A stretch of DNA of 64,000 nt from contig JALPQI010002170.1 in NCBI GenBank assembly GCA_025490895.1, forward strand, positions 49,108-113,107. The letters are read 5' to 3'. Position 1 is the first letter of the stretch; each line of letters begins with the position of its first letter. The stretch is from Thaumatotibia leucotreta (lineage: Eukaryota; Arthropoda; Insecta; Lepidoptera; Tortricidae). Below are positions 1 through 13,100 of the stretch, piece after piece. A program made the translations under genes and the position numbers. The notes beneath the pieces are model-generated. The model was not told the origin of the DNA. It saw only the letters and a list, made by a program, of their open reading frames with translations, and ran no database searches.

Positions 1-192
1 TCGGCAAACTCCCACGGAACCGCCGAAACACTACCCCCTTCGGCCAGAAGTCAGCGCTTGCGATGGTGTCCTGCAGCGACCGCGGCACGCGCACCACAAA
101 CGAGCTGAAGTGCACGTAGTGGCGCGACCGCAGCTGGAACACCCTTAAGTCGAAGCGGGTCTTTTTGCGAATATATTCCACCACATCATTGG
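1..192 (-). pseudogene. LINE ORF1 C-terminal fragment
   Basis: The minus strand reads open through the window edge, with segments such as DVVEYIRKKTRFDLRVFQLR and FWPKGVVFRRFRG. The latter is a recognisable ending of the gag-like ORF1 of lepidopteran Jockey/CR1-type LINEs. The 5' side stops abruptly where the exon-16 array of IntS1 begins (about position 211), and the 3' side runs off the window. It is probably a truncated insertion in the IntS1 intron downstream of exon 16. Family assignment is from recalled motif resemblance. Confidence 0.6.
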
Positions 193-460
193 CCGTAGCG
201 GAATAATGCAGGCACACAGCACCTGGTGTCCTGCAGCTCCCGCTCGGGCAGCAGGTGGGCGCGGGCGGGGGCGGGCACGGCGCCCCGCAGCAGGGCTCCG
301 GCGAGGGGCAGGGCTCGGGCTCCGGCGCCGGCTATATATACAGCACCTGGTGTCCTGCAGCTCCCGCTCGGGCAGCAGGTGGGCGCGGGCGGGGGCGGGC
401 ACGGCGCCCCGCAGCAGGGCTCCGGCGAGGGGCAGGGCTCGGGCTCCGGCGCCGGCTATA

Positions 461-925
461 CAGGGCGTCCCACGGCGATGCCACATGGAGGGAAAGTACC
501 TTAAATATCATAGATAGCGTATTTTGCTGAAAGAAGACTTTATTTTATTTTGAAAATTAAATAATACTGCATTAAAAAAAATCCAAAAAAAAATTTGCTT
601 TTTCTAGGCATCGAACCTACTTTAAAACAAAAAAAAATGTTTCGTAATTTTATTCTGTCATTCGAAAGAATGGATAAAAAATAACAATTTTCCTTAAGAA
701 ACATAGTATCTAAAACTAAAAGAATAACCAAAAAAGTTTGGTTCAAAATTAGAAAAAAAATTGTAGTCGGTTCGATTTCCGGGTGAAGCAAGTATTTTTT
801 TGAAAAACTTTGAATGCAGAATTACTACATTTTAAAAATAAAATAAAGTCTTCTTTCAGCAAAATACGCTATCTATGATATTTAAGGTACTTTCCCTCCA
901 TGTGGCATCGCCGTGGGACACCCTG
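461..925. mobile_element. TA-flanked MITE inside the exon-16 array
   Basis: The ends are CAGGGCGTCCCACGGCGATG and, as reverse complement, CAGGGTGTCCCACGGCGATG. The inverted repeats run about 85-90 bp and read through AAATACGCTATCTATGA on both arms. The element is flanked by TA on both sides (459-460, 926-927). Removing it and one TA restores the array junction seen intact at 333-345. It has no coding capacity and an AT-rich centre. The TA target and the ends suggest a Tc1/mariner-mobilised MITE. Confidence 0.88.
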
Positions 926-937
926 TATATACAGCAC

Positions 938-1111
938 CTGGTGTCCTGCAGCTCCCGCTCGGGCAGCAGCTCGAGCGCGGCCAGCAGGTGGGCGCGGGCG
1001 GGGGCGGGCACGGCGCCCCGCAGCAGGGCTCCAGCGAGGGGCAGAGCTCGGGCTCCGGCGCCGGCTATCCGGGACCAGAGGGAGCGGACGCCGGCTTCTA
1101 GACGCCATGTT
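938..1111 (-). CDS. IntS1: IntS1 exon 16 (last exon in window)
   Basis: The acceptor GTCTACAG|AACATGG at 1111 continues the codon left two-thirds complete by exon 15. The exon encodes TWRLEAGVRSLWSR and RAHLLAALELLPERELQDT, hydrophobic helical-repeat sequence resembling the LLHGR...FLHVLGLLELL stretch of human INTS1. The donor ACCAG|GTGCTG at 937 is weak. It ends in phase 2, so at least one further exon lies beyond the window. Length 174 nt. Confidence 0.72.
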
Positions 1112-4100
1112 CTGTAGACAAATGACACGGAATTATAAAAAAATCAACCATGCATACGAAGGTTGCCTTTTAAGTTGTGTCGTTTGAAATAAGTATAGAC
1201 AATTTTATAGATTATTACCATTTATTGTTTTTCGAAGAATTCTCCGCGATGTTTAATACACTTTTGCATGCGTTCAAACCAGTTTTTAAAACATTTATTC
1301 CACTCCGAAGTGGGGGTAGTCAAAATGGCCGATTTGTAAGCGTCAACAGCTTCTACAGGTGAGCTGAAGCGTTGACCACGAAGACTTTGCTTAATTTTGG
1401 AGAACGTAAAAAAATCGTTAGGGCTTAAGTCAGGGCTGTAAGGTGGGTGATCTAAAATTTCCACATTTTGTGCGCTCAAAAACATCTTTGTTTGGCGGGC
1501 GGTGTGCGAACTTGCATTGTCATGATGCAGTATCATACGAAGCGTCGAGTTGTTTTTTCGAAATTCGGTTATGACTTGCGGCAAACAAACAGTGGTATAC
1601 CAGTCAGCGGTAACCGTCTTGCGATCTTCTAGTACAATAGTGGCGACGTGACCACCCTTTGCCACAAACGAGGCCACCATTCTTTTTGAAGTGCTCCGCG
1701 AGCGTATGACTTTGGTCGGTTTTGGCTCATCCTGAAAGACCCAAACAGTTGACTGCTGTTTAGAATCTGGATCGTAAGCATATACCTAAGACTCGTCACC
1801 ACTAACCATATCATAAACATGTTTTGATTCGCCTCGGCTGAATCGCTGCAGAGTTTTGCGACACCAACTAACACGGGCAGCTTTTTGGTCGTCGCTAAGC
1901 AAATGTGGTATCCAACGAGAGATCAACTTTCTTACGCCAAGTTCTTCGTGCAGGATTTTTTGGATAGTGGTCCCTGAAATGCCCACGGATGCCTCTATTT
2001 CACGGTAGGTCACATGACGATCTTCGAGTACTAGCTGCCGCACGGCTTCGATATTCTCTTGCGTCATGGCGGTTTTTGGACGACCTTTACGGGGCTTGTC
2101 ACTGAGGCTAGACTGCCCACGTTGAAATTGTAAATACCAGCGTTCTACAGTCCTAAGACACGGTGCTGCATCACTAAACACAGAAGTGATCTCCTCAAAA
2201 CACTGAAGTCGTGATAATCCCCTTTTAAAGTTGTAGAAAATAATCGCATGCAAATTTTCCTTAGTTTGGCGCGGGGTAGCCTAATTCCCTAGAGCCCGCG
2301 TCCCCAGGTGGCGGATAGGGGAACGCTCACTGAGCTGGCCATGCCAGCTCAGGGGGTAGGAGGGAAATCAAATACCTCCCGCGGACCACAAGGCCGGAGA
2401 TGGAAACTCCGTATCAAACCCTACCTGTGAGCTTCTTTGATATTCGAAGTAGAGGTCATAGGTATGCTGGGCATCCAGGTTGGGATGTTCAGTAAGGAAG
2501 GCGGCGGACGAGCTCATATAGTATGGGCCGACGGCGGCTCCTAAGCCCTCCAGGAGAGCCACAACCTTGGCGTCAGGTGGTAACCGGCCGTAAAACAAAA
2601 ACCAAAGCACCTTCTCCTAATCATGAATCACAAGAATAGAAAGAATCGGTCTACTACTAGGGCGTACCCCGGAAGCGACGCACCAGGCGATATGCGAGGA
2701 AATGCTGCAAATGTTAGGGCGTACCCCCGAAGCGACGCGAAGGATCCTGGAGCCCCCGTCCCAAAAATACGCATTGCCAGTTGGAATGTGGGTTCCATGA
2801 CAGGACGCAGCTCGGAATTAAGCGAAGTGCTGCTTAGAAGACGCATCAACATCTGTTGCATACATGAGACGAAGTGGAAGGGGTCCAAAGCACGCAATAT
2901 CGGAAACAATTATAAACTCATATACAACGGCACAAATGACAATCGAAATGGCGTCGGAATAGTCGTAGATAAAAGCTTCCAAGCTCGCGTGGTCGACGTG
3001 CAGAGGGTCAATGATAGAATTATTGCAGTAAAATTTGCTCTTGACAATCAGGAATGCATGAATGTCATATCGGCATACGCACCACAGATCGGGTTGTCGC
3101 AAACGGAAAAAAACACGTTCTGGGAAGATCTTTACGAGCTTATTCAGTCCATACCAAACACAGAGTCGAAATACATTGGAGCGGATTTTAATGGGCACGT
3201 CGGAGAAACCGCAGATCCGTTTAGAGAAATACACGGCAACAACGGATATGGAAAAAGAAATGCCCAGGGTAAGGACATCCTAAACTTTGCGTCTACATTT
3301 AATATGGCAATCATCAACACCTTTTCTAAGTCCCACGAACACTTAATAACATACAAGAGCGGTGGAAAGTGTACACAAGTCGACTACATTCTCGCGGATC
3401 GACACTTACTTAAAGAGTGAGTACTCTTAAATTGTCGCTAACATAATTCAGTTTTTTTCCTAGACTCTCGACTTTTTTGATAAAATTTAAATTACATTCA
3501 TAATTTAGAAGGTACTGGCATGTTTTATTCTTAAAATTAAACAGTCACTTGCTTTTACTTTTCAAGATGTCTTCAAATGAAAAAAGTGTTCGAGATTTTA
3601 TTTTGCAAAAAATTACTATGTATACCTTATAGGTATCTACTTTAGAACTTGCAAAATCGTGCAATACAACTCGGAGAACAGTACAAAGGACCATAAAAAA
3701 GCTAAAAGAAGGTAAAACTACTAAAAGAAAGCAGCGTGAGGGTTATCCCATAAGAAAACGGAATAAAAAATTTGAATTAAAAGTGTGTTAGCTGTTTGAT
3801 CACAAGCCGGCTATTTCGTCCCAAAAAGTGTCCACAAAAATTGAAACAAGCCAAAGTAATGTGCAAAAATTAAAAAATAAACTGCGGAATTGTTACTTAT
3901 AAAAAACAAAAAGCCTCGAAGAGAACGGTTTCTCAATATAATCGAGTAATCCGACGTTCTAGACTACGTACGCCTTGTTGGTTCAAAATACAGGTTGCTT
4001 AATTATTGATGACGAATCGTATCTAAAGGCTGATTTCAAATCAATACCAGGTAATCAATGCTCTTCTTCCGGCGACGACCAGAGTCTGTCTGAATGAGAA

Positions 4101-7100
4101 AAAGTAATTTCAGTCGAGAAATTTGCCAAAAAGTTCCTCGTATGGTAGGCAATTTGCCAGAGCGGCATGAGAAGTTCGCCTTTTGTAACCACTGGCACAA
4201 TTAACACAGATATTTATATATCCGAATGCCTAAAGAAGAAGTTGTTGCCACTTATTCGAAAGCATAATTGCTCGACATAATTTTGGCCAGAATTGGCAAG
4301 TTGTCACTATTCATCTAGAGCTATGGAGTGGTATAATATGAATGCTGCCAATGTTGTACCAAAGGAAAGAAATCCGCCAAATTGCCCAAAATTACAGCTG
4401 ATAGAAAAATAATGGGCAAATATAAAACAAAATTGCAGAAAACATCCCAATCGGCCACAACATTGCCCGATTAATAAAAAAAGTGGATTAAATGTACGAA
4501 ACTTATCCCAAATTATTCCTTGCAAAACTATATGCGTCGGGTCAAGAGGAAAGTTCGAGAATGTTGTCATCGTGCATTAGACAAGGAATAAAATTGTTTT
4601 AGCTGGTCTATTTTGTCGTAAACTCTCAAATAATAAACATTTTTGGGTATCCTTGTATAATATTTTACTGTATTAACCTTTATTCAACTTGCGACAATTT
4701 AGGAGTGTTCACTCTTTAAAACCTTTAAAAACTGTAAAGTTATACCTGGCGAGTCTTTAACGTCACAACATCGGCTATTGGTAGCAGATTTCACGATACG
4801 AAGACCAGTAACGGTTTAGCCAAAAAGAATTCCTAAGATTCGCTGGTATAAGTTAGAGCAAGAAGAAGGTCAGAGACTCTGTGCGGAACTAAACACCTAT
4901 ATTCATGAAACCCCAAAGGATAAAGATGCCAACACGATGTGGAAAGAGTTCCATGAGTTCTGTATCAAGAAAGAACGGTATAATCAGAGAAAATAAGGAC
5001 CCCACACTATGGAACCCAGAGGTCCAAGAGAAGCTCAAGATTAAGAAGACACTTTTTAAAAACTGGCAGAACACAAAGAATGAATCCAGTGAAGCCGAAT
5101 ATCGAAACGCAAAAAAGGAAGCCAGACGAACGGTTGCCCAAACGCGGGAAGCGCGCGAAGAACAGGGAGGGTCTCTATAACATGCTTGAAAATGCCACTA
5201 ACGACAAGCAGATTTTCAAAATTGCCAAACAGAGACACCAAGATTCTTTGGACACTAAGGCGGTCAAGTATATAAAGGACTCTCAAGGTACACTCCTGAC
5301 ATCTGATAAGGAAATAAACAAAAGATGGAAAGAGTATTACTCGAAGCTGTTGAACGAGACATACCCATACGAACCAATGGCCTCCCTACCTACAATCGAA
5401 GGGCCGTGGCCGGCTTTTACACCCCAAGAAGTCCATCTAGCAGTCAGGAAAATGGCAAACGGCAAGGCAACTGGTCCAGACGAGATACCGGCCGAACTGT
5501 GGAAGATCTTGGGTGACCCGGGAGTGTTCTTCTTGACAACACTCTTTAACAAGTTTCCTTCGGATGGCATGCCTGAAGCGTGGAGGAAAAGCTTCCTAGT
5601 GCCATTTTATAAAAACAAAGGCGATATCCGGCTGTGCGGGAACTACCGCGCTATTAAACTGCTCTCACACAGTTTTAAAATCTGGGAACGTGTAATCAGT
5701 CAAAGGCTCCTTGCATTAACTTCAGTGTCAGAAAACCAGTGTGGCTTCGTCACTGGAAAGTCAACAACCGATGCAATCCACACCATCCGTATCCTAATGG
5801 AACACTACAGGGACAACAAGAAAGACTTGCACATGGTCTTTATAGACCTAGAAAAAGCCTTCGACCGCATTCCAAGACCACTGATATGGCAGGCATTACG
5901 GTCTCAGAGTGTCCCTGAATGCTACATAGGATTTATAGTTAACATGTACTACAAGGTGACGACAAAAGTACGGTGTCCAGCGGGAGTTGGCGACGAGTTC
6001 TGTGTAGACGTTGGTGTTCATCAAGGGTCAGCTCTCAGCCCGCTTTTGTTTAATTTAGTTATGGACTACCTCACGTCAAATGTCCAGAAACCAACACCAT
6101 GGAACCTTCTCTACGCAGACGATGTTGTCCTCGTCGAAGAGGATCCCAGGGCACTGGAAAGAACGTTAGAAACCTGGAGGTCAGCACTAGAAAAAGCGGG
6201 ACTGAGAATAAGCAGAGAAAAAACTGTACACATGCACTGCAATTTCGAGAACAGTAACGCCCAATACACCCTACACCTGCAAAATGCCCCACTTTCAACT
6301 GTCGAAAGTTTTAAGTACCTAGGAAGCGTAATAACCAATGACGGTAATATTGACAAAGACGTGGTGCATCGTAAAAATACGGGCTGGCAAAAATGGAGAG
6401 AGCTTACAGGAGTACTCTGTGACTCAAGTGTACAGTAGGTATACAGGGTGTAAAGGTTTCAGTAACGATGTCTTTTACACACTGTATAAATGGATGGGGC
6501 TGAGTGCACACGCACACTAGGATATAGTATTTAACTACCCATTGTACCATGGGTAATGATCCTTGTCAACCTTGACTGCTACTAATGTACGCTTTCTAGT
6601 TACCATGTAACCTTCATCGTATGGAACTAGATTACTATATAAGGAAACCCTTTCTATTAAATAAAAGTCATTCTACCACGAACCACTTTGAGTATCATTG
6701 CTGCTCCCGTAACGTCAGTCACTTCATGGCGACCCTGCCAGGATGGGCTACTCGAGGTAGCCCACTAGCATCCACTATGTGACACTTCATAGAGATCCTG
6801 CCAGTGCGGCCTTGCGCTGCACTGGCGGCGCGCTGCGCCAGCCAGAAAATCCAACTCGAAGTAGCTCACTATTGACAACGATGCAGCCAGCGCACCAGCC
6901 CAGCAAACCAGTATCAACGATGCAGCCCGCGCACCTGCCCAGCAAACCAGTGACAACGATGCAGCCCGCGCACCTGCCCAGCAAGTCAGCAGGCTCACAA
7001 GCTTCAAGAAAAATCCAGAAAAACGCCAGGCCATTGAAACCATCATGCGCAACTCTAATAAACAAGAACGAGCAGTCTAAGCCAGATCGTCGACATTGAG

Positions 7101-10100
7101 TCACGAGCGTCAGATCCCACCACGTCAAGCCACAGCCTACGAGTACCAGAGCCCTGAAGTCAACAGGTACAATGCTCAGCAGTATTCGCACCTAACATTT
7201 TTTTTAAACGTTCAAATAGATTTAATTATGTAAAGTGAATACTTCATACCGCCAACAAATTTATTTTCCTAATTAGATAATGTACTAAATCTTATGACCA
7301 AAATTCAAACGTTATATGACGAATTATCTTACAAAAATTAGCTTGGATTTTGCGTATATCAAGAGACAGTATTTAATGTTTGATATTATTATTAACAGAA
7401 TATTATTTCAGTAACAAAACGCTTGAATCGAGAGCATTTTTTTAAACAAGAATTAAATAATGTACAATTATTTTTGTGAACTATTTTAACATTCATGACT
7501 ACTTATATAGACGATGATAACTTCGTGTTATTAATTGTATTGCAGCTATTTATAACTTTAGCGACGGCGCGTGTACCTACTCCATATATGGATTGGCATG
7601 TGTCGTCTGTTATTTCATCTCAGATTTCGTAGTTCGTGGACTCATTTAGACCACTTTTATATAATTATAATGATTAAACTAAAGTTAAAGAATTCTCAAA
7701 ATAGATTTGGAATCTTAAAAACGTAAAATCATGTAAATTATTCGGTTAAGGAATGTAACGAAATTATTTACTTTTAGCTTAGCACAGAAAACAGTGTTTT
7801 TTTTTTTTTTTTTATCTGTTGTTTGAATTACAATTTAAGTAATTTTTTTAATGATGTTGAATTATTTTATTATTTTATTGGACAAGACTTTTATGCACGG
7901 ATCTGATTTTTATAAACTTTCTTTAATAAACTAAGAGTATTGTTATAATGACGAGAGTTATTAGAATTATTTATGAATTTGACTTTGACAAATGATTATT
8001 GGTGTCGTAATGATCGGAGTTTGTAAGCATAGCTAGTTTAAGTATAATTTTAATATTTTTGTTTATGGACAGCAAGTTTTAAAAAAAAGATTAGCTATCA
8101 ATGGTTTTGGAAAGTTTCAGTAAGGAAATGAATGTGAAATAATGTTATGGTTATCGATTGATATATTTAAAGGGAATTTAAGTGGTGAGAAAAACGATGA
8201 AATGATGTATGGGAAATCTTTAATACGGAAGTTTTTTCGATTTTGTTTTAGCCTGATCAACTAAGACTAATAGAAATTCTTATATGTTACAGTTTCCATA
8301 CTGTAAGAGTTATCGTTGAATTTTTATGTATTGTTTCTATTGCTAGTGATAAATGGAATAGTTGACTAGTTGAAACATGGATATTTTTAAGGCTTGGATG
8401 CCTATCTCAAATGTGACCAGTGCAGTGTAGTGCAGTGTTTGCTATATAATACGCGCAGGCGCACTACGCGCTTTCTATCAAAATCTGACTGCAATCTCAC
8501 TTGCCATTTTACCACTGTAACGATAACATCTGTTTAGTTAAAAGTTATTTGCATGCACATCCAAGTATGTGATTTTGCACCAATATATCCTCTAAAGATA
8601 TAACATGGATATGACTAGATGTATCTATCGCACATCGGTGGCCCCAGAGGCGGCCATGAGCGATTAGGTTAGCAAGGGTACACCAGGATGCAAGGCAGGC
8701 ACGGAATCCTTGACTTCTGATCATGATTTGGTCGAGCACCAATCGTGAAGACAACTTGGACACATGGAAGGTTTAGATGAAAGGAAGTGTTAAAAGAACT
8801 GCCTGGGTATATGATTATATTAAATAAAATATGAGTGCGCACTAAAAATTTCCTTATATCCTGAGCAAATTAATAAAAGTTATAATAAGGTCGACCGACC
8901 GCGAGTGTAACGCGAGTGTAATGCATTGTGAACCCTTGACTTATTAAAAAATATGAACGCGAGTGTAATGCGTTGTAAACCCTTGTCATACTTGACATAT
9001 AAAAAGATATGCACGCTATAGATGCAGTTTAAAGTAAATGTAATGACGTCTTATAAACTTAAAGTACTTACTTGCGAGAAATAGACAATATGTAATGATA
9101 CAGAAATTGTATTAGGTACAAACAGCAACACTCCTAACGGACCATTAAAGACAGAGCAGAGAGAAAATGAAAGAGATAAATATAGTTATATTATGTCAAC
9201 TTCAAATTAAATAATTCACGGGAATGTTGATCGTTCGCACTGTTCGCAACTTGGTCGAATAATACAAATCGGGTTCCGAAATCTTACGAGACTAGTATCA
9301 CGACTTCGGCCGAACTCTGCTGACCAATGGGGCGAGCATTTCTACGGTTAACCAATGATCGCTCGCGGTTTCTTCAGAAGATGACATTACCATGGTTACG
9401 TAATAACAAAAACGTTTAACCAATGATTGATTACGAATTTTCCGGAAGCTGACGTTACTATAGTTACGTTATAATATATAACATCCGCTTTAGTCCTGGA
9501 GACGTCAATCTAACTTCAGAGCCGGTAATTTGACTGCTAAGCTGCTATGTAGAAATTTTCGTTCATTTTCCTTTCAACGGCTGTCACTGTCAGATATTTT
9601 TTCAAAGTTAGAATTTCAGCCAGAAACTATCAAGTCTCTATTAAACATTTGTATGGCTACTGACGGATTAAAGGATTATAGGTAGACTGTCAAACGTCTA
9701 TCTACCATATTTCCACAAAGGTTACATAAGTATTCAACTAACGTCAACTAAGAGATGTGATGAATTATAATAAAGACAGCAATAGCATTTGTCTCTGTCA
9801 ATGAAAAAATATCCTCGTAAGGCCCACCATACTATTTTCTTTAAATCTTATTTTGAACCTTGCCTTGTAAGGAATAGTGGCGAACTTCGTTTGTTTAAGA
9901 AAACGACCAAACAACGTAAATGCGACTTTATTAAGTTTATAAAAGGTTTAAATTTCATTGAATTGGAGTGTACATTGTAATGTACATTGGGCCTTACAAG
10001 GATATACATAATGGGTATGTGTATCACGAGTGTATTACTCTCCCTTCTTCAACCGGTCTGTTATGAATGTCTCCTGTGTAACCACATTTTGGTCCAACCA

Positions 10101-13100
10101 ACTTGGCAGTAAGAAAAGGCGGCAAATTCAAATTTTGTATATTTGGCTTACGTAAAGTATTCAACTAACGTCAACTAAGAGATGTGATGAATTATAATAA
10201 AGACAGCAATAGCATTTGTCTCTGTCAATGAAAAAAATAATTTAAAATTGCCCGATAACATGGCTATTTGTAAAAATATCTTGATTTGGAAAAATACCTT
10301 GCCTCGTCAGATAAATCATGAAATCCGATTTGAAGAAACCGTGATTAAATTACTAAACGGTTTTAGACAAATCTATGAAGAACTGTCGTTATCCAGTTTC
10401 CACAAGGAACAACGACATCTAGCGTCTAATCATGGCCGATAGCTAATTCTTAATTTTCGTAGACGAAGGAATTTTTATTATGTCAACTAGTTTTCAAATA
10501 CTGAAATTTTGACGCAACAAAGATTCGATGACATATCATCGGGGACCATCGGAAATGTCGCGATCGTGCCTTCTAACGAAAAATACCGAACCCATAATAT
10601 TACACGACCAAATTGCATCCTTTGCCAAGTGGCTTAACATTCCTATGTAACTGACACGTGACTGTAAGTGTGATTCTCTTTCATGCAATATTTCCAATTT
10701 CTGAAGTGTATACCTAGCTGTGTTACTGTTTGTACCTACTCTACTTACATGGACATACAAATGTATTGACGAATACAATTGTTTTATTCTTATTTTTCTC
10801 ATTTAAGAGTATGTAAGAGAAAATTAAGATTTTATTGTTTAAGATATCTTAATCCGATTTGTTTAGATTTTATTTAATAATGTAATGTACATGTACAAAT
10901 GTGCATGAATTCGTATTCATTATGATATAATTATAATCATAAGTTTTTTTTTATTACTCTTTATTATGTTTAAAGTTAATGCTTATGTTTCTTTTCTGTT
11001 CTTTTACTCGTTTAACTATAAGAACAATAGAATTCTTAGCCATATAAGAGACAAATATGAATAAATATAAGAACTTCTTGTAAAGCCAAAAATAGTTTTA
11101 ACTGCACTATTTTTGTCTCAAAAAAAGGGGAAACATGTACAGTAGGTATACAGGGTGTATACCAGAAATTGGAGTTCGAGGCCAACGAAACTACGACAGA
11201 TGCGTTATTGTCAAATCTGTCAAAGTCTCTTATGTCATTGTCAAATAAAGTTTTCAGGTTTCCACAACCTTTTTGTTATTTAATAAATTTATTTAAAATA
11301 ATTCATAATAAAAATATTATACACCTCCGTAATGTTGGTACGCCTTTTTGTTTAATATGGCTGTCACAACTAGGATTTTCTTAAAAACACGTAAATATTT
11401 AAAAACTTTTCTTTTCTCACATAGAAATGACAAAATTTTCTTGTAAAGATCTTAAAATGATAAGAGCCAACGTTTCAAAGCCTATTTTAAATAGAAGTTG
11501 AATTACCAGTGAATACAAACGACAGCGTGCCATATTTATTAAAACAGTAGGTATGGTTAAATTACTAAGCCCCCTACCTTATTACGGCTTAAAATTAAGG
11601 GAAAGAAATTTGAAAATGTAAAATGAAAGCATTTTTTAGGGTTCCGTCGCCAAGAACGGAACCCTTATAGATTCGTCATGTCCGTCTGTCCGTCTGTCAC
11701 AGCCGATTTACTCGGAAACTATAGATGCTACAGTAACGAAATTTGGTAAGGATATGTGTTGTATGAACCGCTACAGGATTATGATACTAAATTGTAAAAA
11801 AAAACCATTGGGGTGGGGGTCCTCCATACATGTAACTGAGGGATAGAATTTTTTTTTGAAGTTGTATATAAGCGTGTGGGGTCTTAATAGAAAGGTCTTT
11901 GAAAATGATATGAAGGTTTATAAATCTTATTTTTATTTAAGCAAATTGTTTTCGAGATATCAGCTCTCAAAGTACTTGATTAAATTATCTCCTATAGTTT
12001 TTGAGGTAGGTTGATTTAACTGTATTTTTTAAATAATAAACTGATAATGGTATGGAACCCTTTGCGCGCGATTCCGACTCTCACTTGGCCGGTTTTTTGT
12101 ATTTTATTTGTCTTCTTCATCACTTATCGTCCTGAGTGGTAACTTTTTCAAGGCTGGTCCCATAGTAAAACTTGGCTGTAATCATGAGTAGATCCAGAAA
12201 ATATGATTTTGTATCATTGTGTTTTATATCATTTCACCCAGTATATTTCATTTGGAATTTAATTTTTTGATTTTTTTGAGCGAAGCTAAACATGGCTGAA
12301 CCAAGTGGGTCACATTGTTAACAAGCTACGGAAGAAAACAATACGTTAGATCTGTATGATAATTTAAATGGAGAACTATAGCACTGCCAAAGAAATTTGT
12401 AGGCCAAAGGAATTTTACGAATACGAAATGTGAACATAAAGCACGCTACAATATATTATTCTGCAATTTTCTAAACGTATGCAGAAATAGGGTTTAAATT
12501 TATGTGTAGTTAAATTGCTGTACCAAATGTTATTAACACCTGAGGTGATACCAGCGCAATATCAACTTTGTTACTAATAATTGCGGATAATTAAGTTTTT
12601 ATTAAAATATCTCATATTTACGTGAAAATAAGTAAATAATATTGTTTCTATAAATTAAAGAATTAAAATTACCAATAAATAAGATATCTCAACGTCTGTT
12701 TTTAGAAAATAAGGATTTACTATTGTAAGAACATTTCATTGTTGTGGCAATATTTTCGTAGATTCTTTGGCCTCGAACTCCAATTAGTGGTTTAAAGGTT
12801 TCAGTAACGATGTCTTTTACACACTGTATAAATGGATGGGGCTGAGTGCACACGCACACTAGGATATAGTATTTAACTACCCATTGTACCATGGGTAATG
12901 ATCCTTGTCAACCTTGACTGCTACTAATGTACGCTTTCTAGTTACCATGTAACCTTCATCGTATGGAACTAGATTACTATATAAGGAAACCCTTTCTATT
13001 AAATAAAAGTCATTCTACCACGAACCACTTTGAGTATCATTGCTGCTCCCGTAACGTCAGTCACTTCACAAGAATGCCCATTAATATAAAGGGCAAAGTA

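Larger units (their letters stand above)
211..1111 (-). repeat. Tandem array of IntS1 exon 16 (3 copies, about 124 bp)
   Basis: Three copies of the exon 3' part plus the 5' splice site (minus-strand ACACCAG|GTGCTG) occur at 217-340, 341-460 and 932-1111. The copy at 938-1111 is the complete exon with acceptor. The other two lack 18 nt inside the exon. Copies two and three (gene order) are separated by a MITE at 461-925. Between copies the short intron part reads TATATATACAG. Confidence 0.85.
6429..13068 (+). mobile_element. Non-autonomous LTR retrotransposon nested in the RTE
   Basis: The two LTRs are 298 bp each, begin TGTACAGTAGG and end CACTTCA (TG...CA). A 4-bp target duplication CAAG lies at 6425-6428 and 13069-13072; removal restores the RTE frame (DSRMPINIKGK). 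A primer binding site follows the 5' LTR and a purine tract precedes the 3' LTR. The roughly 4.4-kb interior has no gag, protease, reverse transcriptase or integrase, so it must have been moved by proteins from another element. The 3' LTR is interrupted at 11160-12792. Confidence 0.9.
11136..13068 (+). repeat. 3' LTR, split by a DNA element
   Basis: The LTR consists of 11136-11159 (24 bp) and 12795-13068 (274 bp). The sum of 298 bp equals the 5' LTR, and the sequence appears identical. Confidence 0.9.

Noticed and set aside
2368..2610. 80-codon minus-strand frame in the RTE 5' UTR
   Set aside because: Lies antisense within the 5' UTR of a well-bounded RTE element and shows no domain.
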